A stretch of 64,000 nt of DNA from Legionella_C dresdenensis (GTDB lineage: Bacteria; Pseudomonadota; Gammaproteobacteria; Legionellales; Legionellaceae). Below the pieces are notes generated by a model. That model was not told the DNA's origin. It was given only the letters and a program-made list of their open reading frames with translations, and did not search any database. Shown here in pieces: positions 17,997-27,705 of the stretch (the stretch's first letter is position 1; every line of letters begins with the position of its first letter). A program made the position numbers and the translations under genes. The stretch is taken from NCBI RefSeq assembly GCF_042649825.1, contig NZ_JBHSAB010000023.1:1-64000 (forward strand). Direction: 5' to 3'.

Positions 17997-18425
17997 TTAT
18001 TCATTCTTTAATTGATGCGTTGTTAATCTGGCAAGGATATGAAGAATTCGGCGATCATCTGCAGAGATTTGATCCTTAAAAATCACAAGTTTGCGTGCGG
18101 TATTTTCACCTGTCAACTTCACCAGAAAAAAAATACCGCCATCAATCAATATCTGATGGGTGGTATATACTGCGGCAATGCCGGTTGTTTCAAACATGGT
18201 CCATTTATTCCCTTTGTATTCCAGCTTATCCAGATTGGGATAAGTTTTTTTTCGTTTTAATAGTACCAGCAGATAAAGCATTAGCACAAAGCCTAATCCA
18301 AATTTAACCGATAGAGGTAAGGATGAATTAAGCAGCGCTGCTATTGCCAATCCATAAATAAACAGGCAAGTGCGGATGTAATAGCCGGAATCACTAAATG
18401 TGACTGTGCAGTTTGACCAATTCAA
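17997..18425 (-). CDS. ygfX: YgfX/CptA-like membrane protein
   Basis: Small protein with two membrane segments (residues about 18-50) followed by a soluble domain, fitting the YgfX (CptA) family. That family is encoded next to SdhE and has been described both as a toxin affecting MreB/FtsZ and as a partner of SdhE. The assignment rests on its position directly after sdhE and on a weak overall resemblance. The start is uncertain: the frame is open from a TTG at 18467 with no ATG available, and I prefer the TTG at 18425, which begins NWSNCTVTFSDSG and gives 142 residues. Confidence 0.7.
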   Translation of the reverse strand: MNWSNCTVTFSDSGYYIRTCLFIYGLAIAALLNSSLPLSVKFGLGFVLMLYLLVLLKRKKTYPNLDKLEYKGNKWTMFETTGIAAVYTTHQILIDGGIFFLVKLTGENTARKLVIFKDQISADDRRILHILARLTTHQLKNE

Positions 18426-18645
18426 CAATTGAAAGCATCTCTTTGTCAGTTGGAAAATGGCTGTCAATCAGCCAGCTATACAACTCAGGATCAGGTGTAA
18501 GCAACAGTTTTTCAAAGCTCAGTATTTGCGGTTCGGCAAGATTATCGAGCTTATTGTCAATGAAACGGTTAAGAATCAAATCCAGTTCGAGCATCCCTCG
18601 TCTACATTGCCATTTAATTTTTGCTTTTCTCGCTGCTTCAATCAT
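18394..18645 (-). CDS. sdhE: FAD assembly factor SdhE
   Basis: Small helical protein that promotes covalent flavinylation of succinate dehydrogenase. The diagnostic RGMLELD motif is present (residues about 16-22), followed by the acidic helix region ending LLTPDPELYSWLIDSHFPTD. The second of two adjacent ATGs (18645) gives 83 residues, close to the family's 80-90. The longer reading frame would run into the divergent ygfZ. It overlaps ygfX at its 3' end. Confidence 0.9.
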   Translation of the reverse strand: MIEAARKAKIKWQCRRGMLELDLILNRFIDNKLDNLAEPQILSFEKLLLTPDPELYSWLIDSHFPTDKEMLSIVELVKLHSHI

Positions 18646-18718
18646 CATAAACTCGATTGTCAAAGTGAGTAATATTACATTAAACTGCCTTTTTTTAGCA
18701 ATTGGGTAATCATAAGCA

Positions 18719-19684
18719 ATGTATAAATATACAATCAACGGACGAGACTATTCTGCCATTTTACCAATAGAAGAAGAACTTGCTGTCGACGCGGGCAAGA
18801 ATTATTTATTTGATCTTTCATACCTGACAATTATTGCTCTCGAAGGAGCCAATGCTGCGGCCTTTCTACAGGGGCAGCTGACCTGCGATGTGACCAAGGT
18901 TGGCATTGATACTATCCGACAAGGTTTATTCTGTAACCTGAAAGGACGTATTCTGGCATCAACTGATGTGATTAGCTGGCAGGGTTATAAACTGGTTATA
19001 CCCGCTGATCTTGCCGCAGATACGCATAAATCACTGGCAACTGCTGCCATGTTATCGCGGGTAAGTATGAGTCAATGTGGCGATTATGCAATCTGGGGAC
19101 TGTACTGCCCTGACAAAAACAATATCTCTTTACCAGAGCTGCAACTGCCTGAACCCTATTGTTTACACGATAATGGCCGTATGTGCTGTTATTCTATAGC
19201 TGATGACTTTTATATCATGGCTGTTAAAAAAGAACATTCTGTCGATTTAACAACCAATACAGACACTGAAGTACGCGGCTCATTGGCATGGCACATGCTG
19301 CAACTACAACGGCCCCGCATTGAAATTTACCCGTCAACCAGAGGATTATTTCTGCCGCATCGCCTTGATCTTCATAAGCATAATTACATCAGTTTTAATA
19401 AAGGGTGCTATAAAGGCCAGGAAATTATTGCCCGAACTCATTATCGAGCTAAATTAAAACATGACTTAAAGACTTTTGAAATTGTTAGCTCTGAACCTGT
19501 TAATGCTGGGATGAAGTTGTTTGCGCCTGATAGCGCTGATGTTGAAGTTGGTGAGATTGTTGATATCTGCCCTGTAGGAAACAACCGCTATTTGATGGCT
19601 GTTTCAATTTTAGTTGAGCATCCAGCCGAGGCAAGGTTAGAAAACAGTGCAGAATTAATAAAATTGATGCAGGTTGGGCTGTAA
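18719..19684 (+). CDS. ygfZ: Folate-binding tRNA-modifying protein YgfZ
   Basis: GcvT-like folate-binding protein linked to Fe-S cluster enzymes and tRNA thiomodification. The family signature appears as KGCYKGQEIIARTHYRAK (about residues 221-238), and FLQGQLTCDV is the usual N-terminal signature. Length 321 is normal. It is divergent from sdhE, conserving the ygfZ/sdhE neighbourhood. Its last four residues and stop (QVGL, TAA) are encoded by the end of a palindromic repeat, so the native C-terminus has been replaced or trimmed. Confidence 0.93.
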   Translation: MYKYTINGRDYSAILPIEEELAVDAGKNYLFDLSYLTIIALEGANAAAFLQGQLTCDVTKVGIDTIRQGLFCNLKGRILASTDVISWQGYKLVIPADLAADTHKSLATAAMLSRVSMSQCGDYAIWGLYCPDKNNISLPELQLPEPYCLHDNGRMCCYSIADDFYIMAVKKEHSVDLTTNTDTEVRGSLAWHMLQLQRPRIEIYPSTRGLFLPHRLDLHKHNYISFNKGCYKGQEIIARTHYRAKLKHDLKTFEIVSSEPVNAGMKLFAPDSADVEVGEIVDICPVGNNRYLMAVSILVEHPAEARLENSAELIKLMQVGL

Positions 19685-19852
19685 AGTCCATAGCCGTCAA
19701 GCTAAGGAATTAAATTTCTACATTTCACAACATCGTTCGGGCTGAGGAAGCGCTTTAGCGCTGTCTCGAAGCCTGTGGTACAGTGCCAAGCCTTCGAGAC
19801 AAATGCTCCGCATTTTCCTCAGGCCGAACGAAAATGGGCTGTAAAGCTGGGC
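19671..19852 (-). repeat. Composite palindromic element, copy 2
   Basis: The same element as at 17114 and 42804, in opposite orientation, 182 bases. It fills the whole gap between convergent ygfZ and the cytochrome b561 gene and supplies the 3' codons or stop codons of both. Confidence 0.88.
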
Positions 19853-19856
19853 AATC

Positions 19857-20417
19857 CTATTTTGATTTAGAAGGACATTTCGGCAACATCCGACGCAGAA
19901 CATCATCCTTGTCAATAAAATGATGCTTTAATGCTCCAGCAACATGCAGAACCAGCAATCCAAGAATAATCCAGGCTATTATTGTATGAGCCTGATTCAT
20001 AAAAGAAGCCAGCTCTTTATCTAATGGGATGCCGGGGAACGGCAAGGAGAATAAACCAAAGTAACTTGGAATGTATCCTTCTGCCGTTGCCATAATCCAG
20101 CCGCATAAGGGCATCAGGATCACAAAGAGGTACAATGAACCTTGAACGGTATGCGCCAGAATCTTTTCCCATTTTGGCATATGTACCGGTAATGCCGGCC
20201 TGCCATATCGTATAATCCAGAGCACTCTGAGCAGCATGGCAAATAGAACCGTAATACCCAGTGATTTATGCACGGTAAATGCCATACCTATATATTGCTC
20301 GGGAACATCGGAAAGAAAAAAACTGATTGGCAGCATAAAAATAATTATGATAGCAATAAACCAGTGGAAAAATTTGGAACCTTTTGTGTAGCTTGTCATT
20401 TCCGTATTTTCTATCAT
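19857..20417 (-). CDS. Cytochrome b561
   Basis: Di-haem inner-membrane cytochrome b of the bacterial b561 family, 186 residues with four membrane helices. Candidate haem-ligating histidines are in HWFIAI (first helix), FTVHKSLGIT, LAHTVQG and HVAGALKHH. Members move electrons between quinone and periplasmic acceptors such as superoxide. The ATG has AAGGA six bases upstream. The TAG stop reads TAGGATTGCCC, apparently a mutated edge of the adjoining repeat. Confidence 0.9.
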   Translation of the reverse strand: MIENTEMTSYTKGSKFFHWFIAIIIIFMLPISFFLSDVPEQYIGMAFTVHKSLGITVLFAMLLRVLWIIRYGRPALPVHMPKWEKILAHTVQGSLYLFVILMPLCGWIMATAEGYIPSYFGLFSLPFPGIPLDKELASFMNQAHTIIAWIILGLLVLHVAGALKHHFIDKDDVLRRMLPKCPSKSK

Positions 20418-20519
20418 TTTTTTCCTTAAAACAAAAGTGTGATGAAATTATTCAAGTTTAAAATATCCCTGCTATTCTCGCGCTGGCCTGAATAACAGGG
20501 GTTCTTCCTAATATCTTTT

Positions 20520-20544
20520 TGTTGGGTCAAACGACCCAACCTAC
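20520..20544 (-). repeat. GGGTC-type palindromic repeat that carries the gdhB stop codon
   Basis: Minus-strand GTAGGTTGGGTCGTTTGACC followed by CAACA. The TAG (20541-20543) is the stop of the NAD-glutamate dehydrogenase. Confidence 0.85.
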
Positions 20545-23500
20545 TCGGCGAGCTCTTCGCATTTTGACATCTGCAGAGTGGTCTGGGTTAAATCCAGCAA
20601 CTCTCTCACTGCCACAAAGAACATTGTGTAATTTAACACAGTTGTTGCTTTTAAGTCAGTCAAAATATGACGCCAGCGTTCGATTAACCCTGCGTGCTTG
20701 CTCGACCACTCGCTGAAGCATTTCATATAGTCTTTTTTATTATCATCAAGACTGATAATCCCTGATGTGAGCTGGCGTTGCTGCCAATCCAAATCATCCC
20801 TCAGCGATTCACGCGACAGAATTTCCCAGGTGTTATCAACCGGATGGGCAATAATCTGTGATCTAATCCAGGATAGATCAAGATATTCACCAATGCCAAA
20901 ATAAACCTCAGCAACTCTGCTTACGCTAATATTCTGCTCACACGCGACATCAATTATATCCATTGCAGAGAACATGGAGCGGGTAACAGTCAATTCATGA
21001 GCAAATTCGGCAGAAATACCCTGTTCAATGTACTGATTATAGTGCTCATCATAATTCGCCCGGTTATGTTCGCCAAAGATTTCCGGAATCGCTTTTTTGA
21101 GTTCCGTCACGCCTTTGCCATACATTTCAACCGATTTGGTGATATTAAGACCTGAGCGCTGGGTACGCAGGAACCAGCGAGTAACCCGCCGCATTAAACG
21201 AACATAATGCATGACCAGTTCAGTTTGCTTTTCTGCAGTTATCCTGCTTTCCAATGCTTCGAGCTGTTTCCATATTCCTTCGATACCAAGTACATCTCTT
21301 GCCAGCATGTAGGCACGTACAATTGCGGAAACTGGTGCGCCGACTTCATCCTGCATACGGTAAATAAACGAAAATACCATTTCATTAATAATAATATTGC
21401 TTAATTTGGTAGCAATAATTTCGCGTTTCAACGGATGCTTTTCCATCGCAGCTTTGTATGTCTGCTGCAAGGGTTTTGGAAATGAACTGACCAGTACTGA
21501 GTCAAAGTAAGGATCTTCAGGAACATCTGTTGACAGAATCTGTTCTTTCAGAATTGTCTTACTGTAGCAGAGCAAAACTGCAATTTCAGGGCGAGTCAAA
21601 CCAAGACCTTGCAATTTACGCTCAGCCAGGACTTTTTCGTCCGGTAAAAATTCGAGAGCACGATTGAGCTTACCATTGCGCTCAAGCTCATTAATATAGC
21701 GGGTATGCAGATCAAGCAAACGCAATGATTGCGAAGCGGTAAAGCTGATTGCTCTGGTTTGAACAAAGTTATCCCGCAAAACTATCGCAGCAACTTCATC
21801 AGTCATTTCGCCCAGTAACTCATTACGCTGTTTCAACGTCATGTCGCCCGCAGTGATAACGCTGTTGAGCAGAATCTTGATGTTTACTTCTTTATCCGAA
21901 CAGCTTACACCGGCAGAATTGTCAATAAAATCAGTATAAATCAGACCGCCATTCTGAGCATATTCAATACGCGCCAGCTGAGTTAAACCAAGATTACCGC
22001 CTTCGCCAACCACTTTACAACGCAGTTGCCGGGCATTAATACGGGTTGCGTCATTAGTACGATCGCCTACGTCAGTATGGGTTTCACTTTGCGCTTTCAC
22101 AAAAGTACCAATACCGGCACTCCAGAGCAAATCGACCCTGGCTCGTAAAATAGCCCGGATCAACTCATTAGGCTCAATCTCATCCTGCGCAATATCAAAA
22201 CATTCTTTCATCTCAGCACTGACCGGAATTGATTTCGCATTACGATTGAATACGCCGCCCCCTCTTGAAATCAGAGCTTTATCGTAATCAGACCAGCTTG
22301 AGCGCGGCAAATGGAACATGCGCTCGCGTTCTGTAAAACTTGTTTCCGGATCTGGATTAGGATCAACAAAAATATGGATATGATTGAAGGCGCCGACCAG
22401 TTTAATATGACGTGACAGCAGCATACCATTTCCGAATACGTCCCCTGACATATCACCAATACCAACTACGGTAAAATCGGTGGTTGCAATGTCAACATTC
22501 ATCTCATAGAAGTGGCGCGTTACTGATTCCCAGGCGCCGCGCGCCGTAATCCCCATCTTCTTATGGTCATAACCCACTGAACCGCCTGATGCGAAAGCAT
22601 CACCAAGCCAAAAACCATAATCAAGCGAAATAGCGTTTGCGATATCCGAGAATGTTGCCGTTCCCTTGTCAGCCGCTACCACCAAATAAGGATCGTCTTC
22701 GTCAAACGAGATAACTTTTTCAGGTTTGATGACCAGACCGTCTTTATAATTATCGGTAATATCAAGTAAGCCGCGAATAAAATTCTGATAGCATGCAATA
22801 CCTTCAGCGATGATTTCTTCACGGCTGCCAGTAACAGGCAATTGTTTTGGCACAAAACCACCCTTCGCCCCGGAAGGTACAATAACCGCGTTTTTAACCT
22901 GTTGCGCTTTCATCAGGCCCAGGATTTCCGTACGGAAATCCTCTCTGCGATCTGACCAACGGATACCCCCACGCGCTACTTTACCTCCGCGCAGGTGAAC
23001 CCCTTCAAAACGCGGGGAATAAATAAAGATCTCATACAACGGATGCGGCTTGGGCAGCTTGGGAATCGATTTGCTGACCAGCTTAATAGAAATATACGAT
23101 TTAGGCTTGCCTTCGCTGTCAGTCTGATAAAAATTAGTTCTGACAGTTGCTGAAATTGCATGAATGTATTGTCTGATAATCTTGTCTTCATCCAGATTTG
23201 ATACCGAATCAAGCGCAGCGAAGATTTCATTAATCTTATTGGTAAAATCATCTTCCCGGCTTGTCGAAACTGCTGGATTAAAGCGGATTTCAAACAACTG
23301 TACCAGTTTACGCGCAATAACCGCATTATTATACAATGCTTTTTCGATATAATCCTGACTGAATGTGAAGGCTATTTGTTTAAAATATTTGGCATAGGTA
23401 CGAAGTACGGCCACTTCTCTCCAATTGAGACCCGCAGCGAGAACCAGTTGGTTAAAGCCGTCATTTTCAGCATCGCCCTGCCAGATACTGGCCAATGCGT

Positions 23501-25418
23501 TCTGGAAAAGATCTTTGATTTCATCTATCTCAAATTCATTAGCATGGGTGTACTGTAAGGCAAAGTCATTAATCCAGGTTATTTTGCCGTCATCAAATTT
23601 CAGGACATAAGGACGCTCACTAATCGCCTTCATACCCAGATTTTCAACAATAGGAATCACATCAGACAGTGGAATAGTATTATCATGCTGATAGATTTTC
23701 AGCCTGAAACTGTCAGGCCGTTCATCCATTGGACGGTAAAAATTGATAACCAGCGGATTTTCGCTATCGATTGCTTCAATATGTTTGATATCGTAAACAG
23801 CAGTTCTGGGTGAGAAATTATCTCGATATGCCCCTGGGAATGCCCCTTTATAATAGCCAAACAACCGGTTAGCCGTTTCCTCACCGACGTTTTCAGCCAG
23901 ATAATGTTGTAAATCATCAGTCCATGAGCGGCCAACCTCAATAAGCTTCTGCTCAACCTCTTTAAAATCCCATTGTGTATTATCTTTAGGATCAGTGCGC
24001 ACAATAAAGTGGATACGCGCTAATACCGAATCAGAGAACCAGGTTGTAAAGGTAATATCCGTAGAGTGGAAACTGTCGCTTAAAACCTTTTGCATTGCCT
24101 GCCTAAGCTCAGTATTAAAGCGATCTTTAGGTACATAAACCAGACAGGACACAAAACGGCGGTAAACATCTGTTCGTGCAAACAGACGTATTCTTCGGCG
24201 CTCCTGCACGTAGTAAATGCCCATGGCGATTTCAAGCAGCTCTTCTTCTGATGCCTGGATTAAATCATCGCGCGGCAATGTTTCTAAAATGTTCAGCAAC
24301 ACTTTTGCCGCATGGCCGCCTGGCGCCAGTTGCGAATTAGTCATTACCCGCTCTACTTTGTGGCGTAGAAACGGAATATGTTTGGGATTGGTATTGTAAG
24401 CCGCTGATGTGTAAAGACCAATGATTCTAAGCTCGCCAATCACCTGACCCTCTTTATTAAAGCGTTTGACGCCAATGTAGTCGGTATAGGCACTGCGATG
24501 TACGGTCGCCTCAGTATTTGTTTTAAACAGCATTACCAATGAACGTGCGGATAAAGTCAGTTCACGCGCTTCTGCAGGCAAAGCTGAAATATTTTTAACA
24601 CTGGATTTGCTCATCGAGGCGCGTAATACGCCAAGTCCCGTTTCCGGCAATGGTTGCAGTATGGTTTCCTTGCCTTTATGAACCAGCTCATAATCACGGA
24701 TACCCAGGAAAGTAAAATGATGGTCTTCAATCCAGTTCAGAAACTCAATAGTCTCATCAATTTCGCTTTTATCCAGAAAAGCCCTTGCCGCATTCAACTC
24801 ACCAATCACTTCGCGCACTTTGGCGCGCATTGCCGGCCAGTCTTCGACCACGACCCTGTTATCCTCAAGAACACGCTCAAAGCTACGATGAAGTTCTCCC
24901 AGAACAGCCGGATCTGTCTGTCTGTCTATTTCAATAAAAATGGCTGCTTCAACCGAAACGGATTGCGCATTACTGCTGCCGCGAGGCAGTATTTCAGTAA
25001 CATGGCCGGCTTCATCACGGGTTACACACAAACTGCCCATGTGAATAACCAGGTGAGATACCAAACCTAAACGGTTAATCACCATCCGCAGAGAATCAAC
25101 CAGAAATGGCATATCATCCATAATGATTTCAACTACGGTATGAGTTGTTTGCCAACCGTGACGCTCAAACTCGGGATTATAAATACGGATTTTGGTTTCA
25201 TGAGGCTTGCGTTGCTGGATCAGCGACCAATAATTAACCGCAGCACCATATAAGTCATCAATATCCCATTCAGAAAGGTCTTCCATGGCAACAGTACTGA
25301 AGAACTGACGCACGAATTGAGTGCATAAATGAGCTTGATCCGGACTCATTTTCTGGTTTAGTTTATTAACCACTGCCTCAATGACTAAATCTTTACCTTC
25401 TTCGAATTTATATGACAT
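20541..25418 (-). CDS. gdhB: NAD-specific glutamate dehydrogenase, large (about 180 kDa) type
   Basis: Oxidatively deaminates glutamate to 2-oxoglutarate with NAD. At 1625 residues it matches the large GDH class known from Pseudomonas and Streptomyces. The N-terminal half contains ACT-like regulatory regions. The catalytic domain, from about residue 750, shows ARGGIRWSDRREDFRTEILG, VIVPSGAKGGFVPK, VGIGDMSGDVFGNGML and VVGEGGNLGLTQ. In this class the activity is under allosteric control by amino acids. The gene stands alone and ends in a palindromic repeat that provides its TAG. Glutamate is a main carbon source for Legionella-type bacteria, so a catabolic role fits. Confidence 0.96.
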   Translation of the reverse strand: MSYKFEEGKDLVIEAVVNKLNQKMSPDQAHLCTQFVRQFFSTVAMEDLSEWDIDDLYGAAVNYWSLIQQRKPHETKIRIYNPEFERHGWQTTHTVVEIIMDDMPFLVDSLRMVINRLGLVSHLVIHMGSLCVTRDEAGHVTEILPRGSSNAQSVSVEAAIFIEIDRQTDPAVLGELHRSFERVLEDNRVVVEDWPAMRAKVREVIGELNAARAFLDKSEIDETIEFLNWIEDHHFTFLGIRDYELVHKGKETILQPLPETGLGVLRASMSKSSVKNISALPAEARELTLSARSLVMLFKTNTEATVHRSAYTDYIGVKRFNKEGQVIGELRIIGLYTSAAYNTNPKHIPFLRHKVERVMTNSQLAPGGHAAKVLLNILETLPRDDLIQASEEELLEIAMGIYYVQERRRIRLFARTDVYRRFVSCLVYVPKDRFNTELRQAMQKVLSDSFHSTDITFTTWFSDSVLARIHFIVRTDPKDNTQWDFKEVEQKLIEVGRSWTDDLQHYLAENVGEETANRLFGYYKGAFPGAYRDNFSPRTAVYDIKHIEAIDSENPLVINFYRPMDERPDSFRLKIYQHDNTIPLSDVIPIVENLGMKAISERPYVLKFDDGKITWINDFALQYTHANEFEIDEIKDLFQNALASIWQGDAENDGFNQLVLAAGLNWREVAVLRTYAKYFKQIAFTFSQDYIEKALYNNAVIARKLVQLFEIRFNPAVSTSREDDFTNKINEIFAALDSVSNLDEDKIIRQYIHAISATVRTNFYQTDSEGKPKSYISIKLVSKSIPKLPKPHPLYEIFIYSPRFEGVHLRGGKVARGGIRWSDRREDFRTEILGLMKAQQVKNAVIVPSGAKGGFVPKQLPVTGSREEIIAEGIACYQNFIRGLLDITDNYKDGLVIKPEKVISFDEDDPYLVVAADKGTATFSDIANAISLDYGFWLGDAFASGGSVGYDHKKMGITARGAWESVTRHFYEMNVDIATTDFTVVGIGDMSGDVFGNGMLLSRHIKLVGAFNHIHIFVDPNPDPETSFTERERMFHLPRSSWSDYDKALISRGGGVFNRNAKSIPVSAEMKECFDIAQDEIEPNELIRAILRARVDLLWSAGIGTFVKAQSETHTDVGDRTNDATRINARQLRCKVVGEGGNLGLTQLARIEYAQNGGLIYTDFIDNSAGVSCSDKEVNIKILLNSVITAGDMTLKQRNELLGEMTDEVAAIVLRDNFVQTRAISFTASQSLRLLDLHTRYINELERNGKLNRALEFLPDEKVLAERKLQGLGLTRPEIAVLLCYSKTILKEQILSTDVPEDPYFDSVLVSSFPKPLQQTYKAAMEKHPLKREIIATKLSNIIINEMVFSFIYRMQDEVGAPVSAIVRAYMLARDVLGIEGIWKQLEALESRITAEKQTELVMHYVRLMRRVTRWFLRTQRSGLNITKSVEMYGKGVTELKKAIPEIFGEHNRANYDEHYNQYIEQGISAEFAHELTVTRSMFSAMDIIDVACEQNISVSRVAEVYFGIGEYLDLSWIRSQIIAHPVDNTWEILSRESLRDDLDWQQRQLTSGIISLDDNKKDYMKCFSEWSSKHAGLIERWRHILTDLKATTVLNYTMFFVAVRELLDLTQTTLQMSKCEELAE

Positions 25419-25517
25419 TCAAGTACCTCAATTAGGCCCAAATAATTTGGGGCGAATTATATACCTATCTCAGCAAATTTAGCGAGAACTTAGCTGGCTA
25501 ATATTACGTTTTTTTTA

Positions 25518-26015
25518 TCAGGCGATATAAACCCGGGTATCGCATTTTACCCAGTCCGCTAATTCAATGATGTCGCTATTGCGCATGCGGATACATCCCC
25601 GAGATCCTGGTTTGCCTAATTCTGTTGTATCAGGCGTACCGTGAATGTAAATGTAACGCTTTAAACTATCTACTTCGCCGCCTTTATTCTGTCCGTGTTC
25701 CAGACCGTCCAATTGTAAAATCCGGGTCAAGATCCAGTCCCTGTCAGGATTAGCTGCCGCCAGTTCCGGGCTATAAATTTCACCTGTCCATTGCCGCGAG
25801 ACAAAAACACTGTTAATGGCAGACTCAAGGCCTATACGTGAATAAATGCGATGCCAGCCGCGAGGCGTCTTTTCACTGCCCTTCTGCTCACCCATACCAT
25901 TCTTGCCGGTTGAAACTGCGTAGGATTTGTAGATTTTATCCTGGGCAAAACAATGCATACGCTGCGTAGTGGAGCAGATAAAAATAAATTGCGATTGTTT
26001 GCGTTTATTTGTCAT
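25518..26015 (-). CDS. L,D-transpeptidase (YkuD domain), short form
   Basis: A 165-residue protein made almost wholly of a YkuD catalytic domain, with the active-site block YIHGTPDTTELG followed by GSRGCIRM (catalytic Cys near residue 142). No signal peptide can be seen (MTNKRKQSQFIFICST), which is unusual for a peptidoglycan cross-linking enzyme; it may use a non-classical route or act on cytoplasmic precursors. The ATG overlaps the aldehyde dehydrogenase stop by four bases, so the two are probably co-translated. Confidence 0.88.
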   Translation of the reverse strand: MTNKRKQSQFIFICSTTQRMHCFAQDKIYKSYAVSTGKNGMGEQKGSEKTPRGWHRIYSRIGLESAINSVFVSRQWTGEIYSPELAAANPDRDWILTRILQLDGLEHGQNKGGEVDSLKRYIYIHGTPDTTELGKPGSRGCIRMRNSDIIELADWVKCDTRVYIA

Positions 26016-27379
26016 TTTATTGCAACCGTTTTAGTGTTTACAAATTCCAATATCCCTTCACGTGACAGCTCGCGCCCATGTCCGGAACATTTTATGCCCC
26101 CAAAAGGCACGCGCGGATCTGAAGCAACAAACGAATTCACAAAGCAGGTTCCGGCTTCAACAAGATTGGCTGCAATGTATTCCCCATGCGCGATGTCACT
26201 GGTAAAAACTGCCGCACCTAATCCATACCGGCTCAGATTAGCCAGCTCAATAGCCTGTTGTTCATTGCCGGCACGGATAATCACAATTACCGGTCCAAAT
26301 AATTCCTGATCAAATGCCGGGATACCAGGTTTTACATTTAATAATAAAGTAGGCGGGTAATAATATCCTTCACCAGAAGGAATTTCGCCGCCGCAAACTA
26401 ACTCCGCACCCTGAGATACACTCTCAACTACCTGCTGATGAAGCTTATCTCTTAAATCCTTACGGGCCATAGGTCCTATGGCGGAGCTATCTGACGCAGG
26501 ATCAGACGGGATATAATTAGCCATCAGGGCGGTTATACGCTTAACCAATTGATCGTGGATATTCTCGTCTACAATAATGCGTTTAGCGGCGATGCAAACC
26601 TGTCCGCAATTATTTAATCTGGATGTGACAATTGCATTTGCAGCCTGCTCTATGTCAGCATCATGCAATATAATATAAGGGTCATTCCCGCCCAACTCCA
26701 AAACGGCTTTTTTCAGATTTGCAGCCGCCAGACTGCCTACCAGCCGTCCTGTTTGCTCGCTTCCGGTAAAACTGAGCGCTTTCACAGTATCGTGGGCAAT
26801 AACTGTTGCTGCCTGATCATTATTTATAATCAAATGTTGAAAAATATGCGGCGGGAAGCCTGCATCAATAAATAATTGCATAATGGCATCACCAGCCCCC
26901 AGAGATATTGGCGCATGTTTTAATAACGCCGCATTCCCCGCCATTATAGTAGGTGCGGCAAAGCGAAATACCTGCCAAAATGGATAGTTCCAGGGCATAA
27001 TAGCAAAAATAACCCCAAGCGGTCGATAGGTAACCAGTGTTTTAGCCATATTAGTTGCAATAGATCTTGGTTCTAAATACTGTTCCGCATGTTCTGCATA
27101 ATGCCGGCATACCCAGGCACATTTTTCAATTTCCGCCCTGGATTGAGTAACAGGTTTTCCCATTTCGCGGGTAATGATTAATCCAAGTTCATCTCGTTTC
27201 CTGATCAACAAATCAGCCAAAGCAAGCATTAATCGGCTGCGATGTGCGAAATCGGTTTTTTTCCAGCTATTAAATGTTTTATCAGCTTGCAGAAGCGCTT
27301 GATCTAACGCGCTTTGATTCATAACCTCGTATGTTTGTAAAACTTCCTCGGTAGCCGGATTAATTGTTTGGTAGTTCAT
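26012..27379 (-). CDS. sad: NAD(P)-dependent succinate-semialdehyde dehydrogenase, Sad/YneI type
   Basis: Aldehyde dehydrogenase of 455 residues. The catalytic Cys is in NNCGQVCIAAKR and the general base in LELGGNDPYI. The N-terminus (INPATEEVLQTYE), IMPWNYPFWQVFR, LLKHAPISLG and YYYPPTLL closely resemble E. coli Sad (YneI). The likely role is oxidation of succinate semialdehyde to succinate, which would feed the TCA cycle alongside the neighbouring glutamate dehydrogenase. Substrate choice within the superfamily cannot be proved from sequence alone. Confidence 0.85.
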   Translation of the reverse strand: MNYQTINPATEEVLQTYEVMNQSALDQALLQADKTFNSWKKTDFAHRSRLMLALADLLIRKRDELGLIITREMGKPVTQSRAEIEKCAWVCRHYAEHAEQYLEPRSIATNMAKTLVTYRPLGVIFAIMPWNYPFWQVFRFAAPTIMAGNAALLKHAPISLGAGDAIMQLFIDAGFPPHIFQHLIINNDQAATVIAHDTVKALSFTGSEQTGRLVGSLAAANLKKAVLELGGNDPYIILHDADIEQAANAIVTSRLNNCGQVCIAAKRIIVDENIHDQLVKRITALMANYIPSDPASDSSAIGPMARKDLRDKLHQQVVESVSQGAELVCGGEIPSGEGYYYPPTLLLNVKPGIPAFDQELFGPVIVIIRAGNEQQAIELANLSRYGLGAAVFTSDIAHGEYIAANLVEAGTCFVNSFVASDPRVPFGGIKCSGHGRELSREGILEFVNTKTVAIK

Positions 27380-27705
27380 AATTCAGGTTCGGGTGATTAA
27401 AATATTAATTGATTATATACCATCATTAGAAAAACACATCTTTTCAATTAAAAGGCGCGGACTGGATTGTTTTTACTCAACGTCACTAAATTTTAATCGC
27501 AGTATATAATTTAACTGCTGAATAAAATCTTGTTGGGTCAAAACGACCCAACCTACAGATATATTCAGTAAGCCTTTTTAATTTTATTTAAGTATTGATT
27601 CTTGCGTATCTCATTCAATTATTGTTACTATTTTGTAATCGTATAACTATGCAATTATGCAATTACTTATGCATAAGACTTATTTGCATTACTGCAGGAT
27701 AAAAA
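27380..27705. other. Intergenic stretch between sad and pcs
   Basis: 326 bases between divergent genes. It holds the palindromic repeat at 27531 and, near pcs, an AT-rich segment with two TATGCAATTA-like direct repeats and the 12-base palindrome CTTATGCATAAG (27666-27677), a possible operator. No gene seen. Confidence 0.6.
27531..27556 (-). repeat. GGGTC-type palindromic repeat
   Basis: TGTTGGGTCAAAACGACCCA followed by ACCTAC on the plus strand. The minus-strand hairpin is followed by a short T-run (AAGATTTTATTC). It lies between divergent genes rather than at a gene end. Confidence 0.85.
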
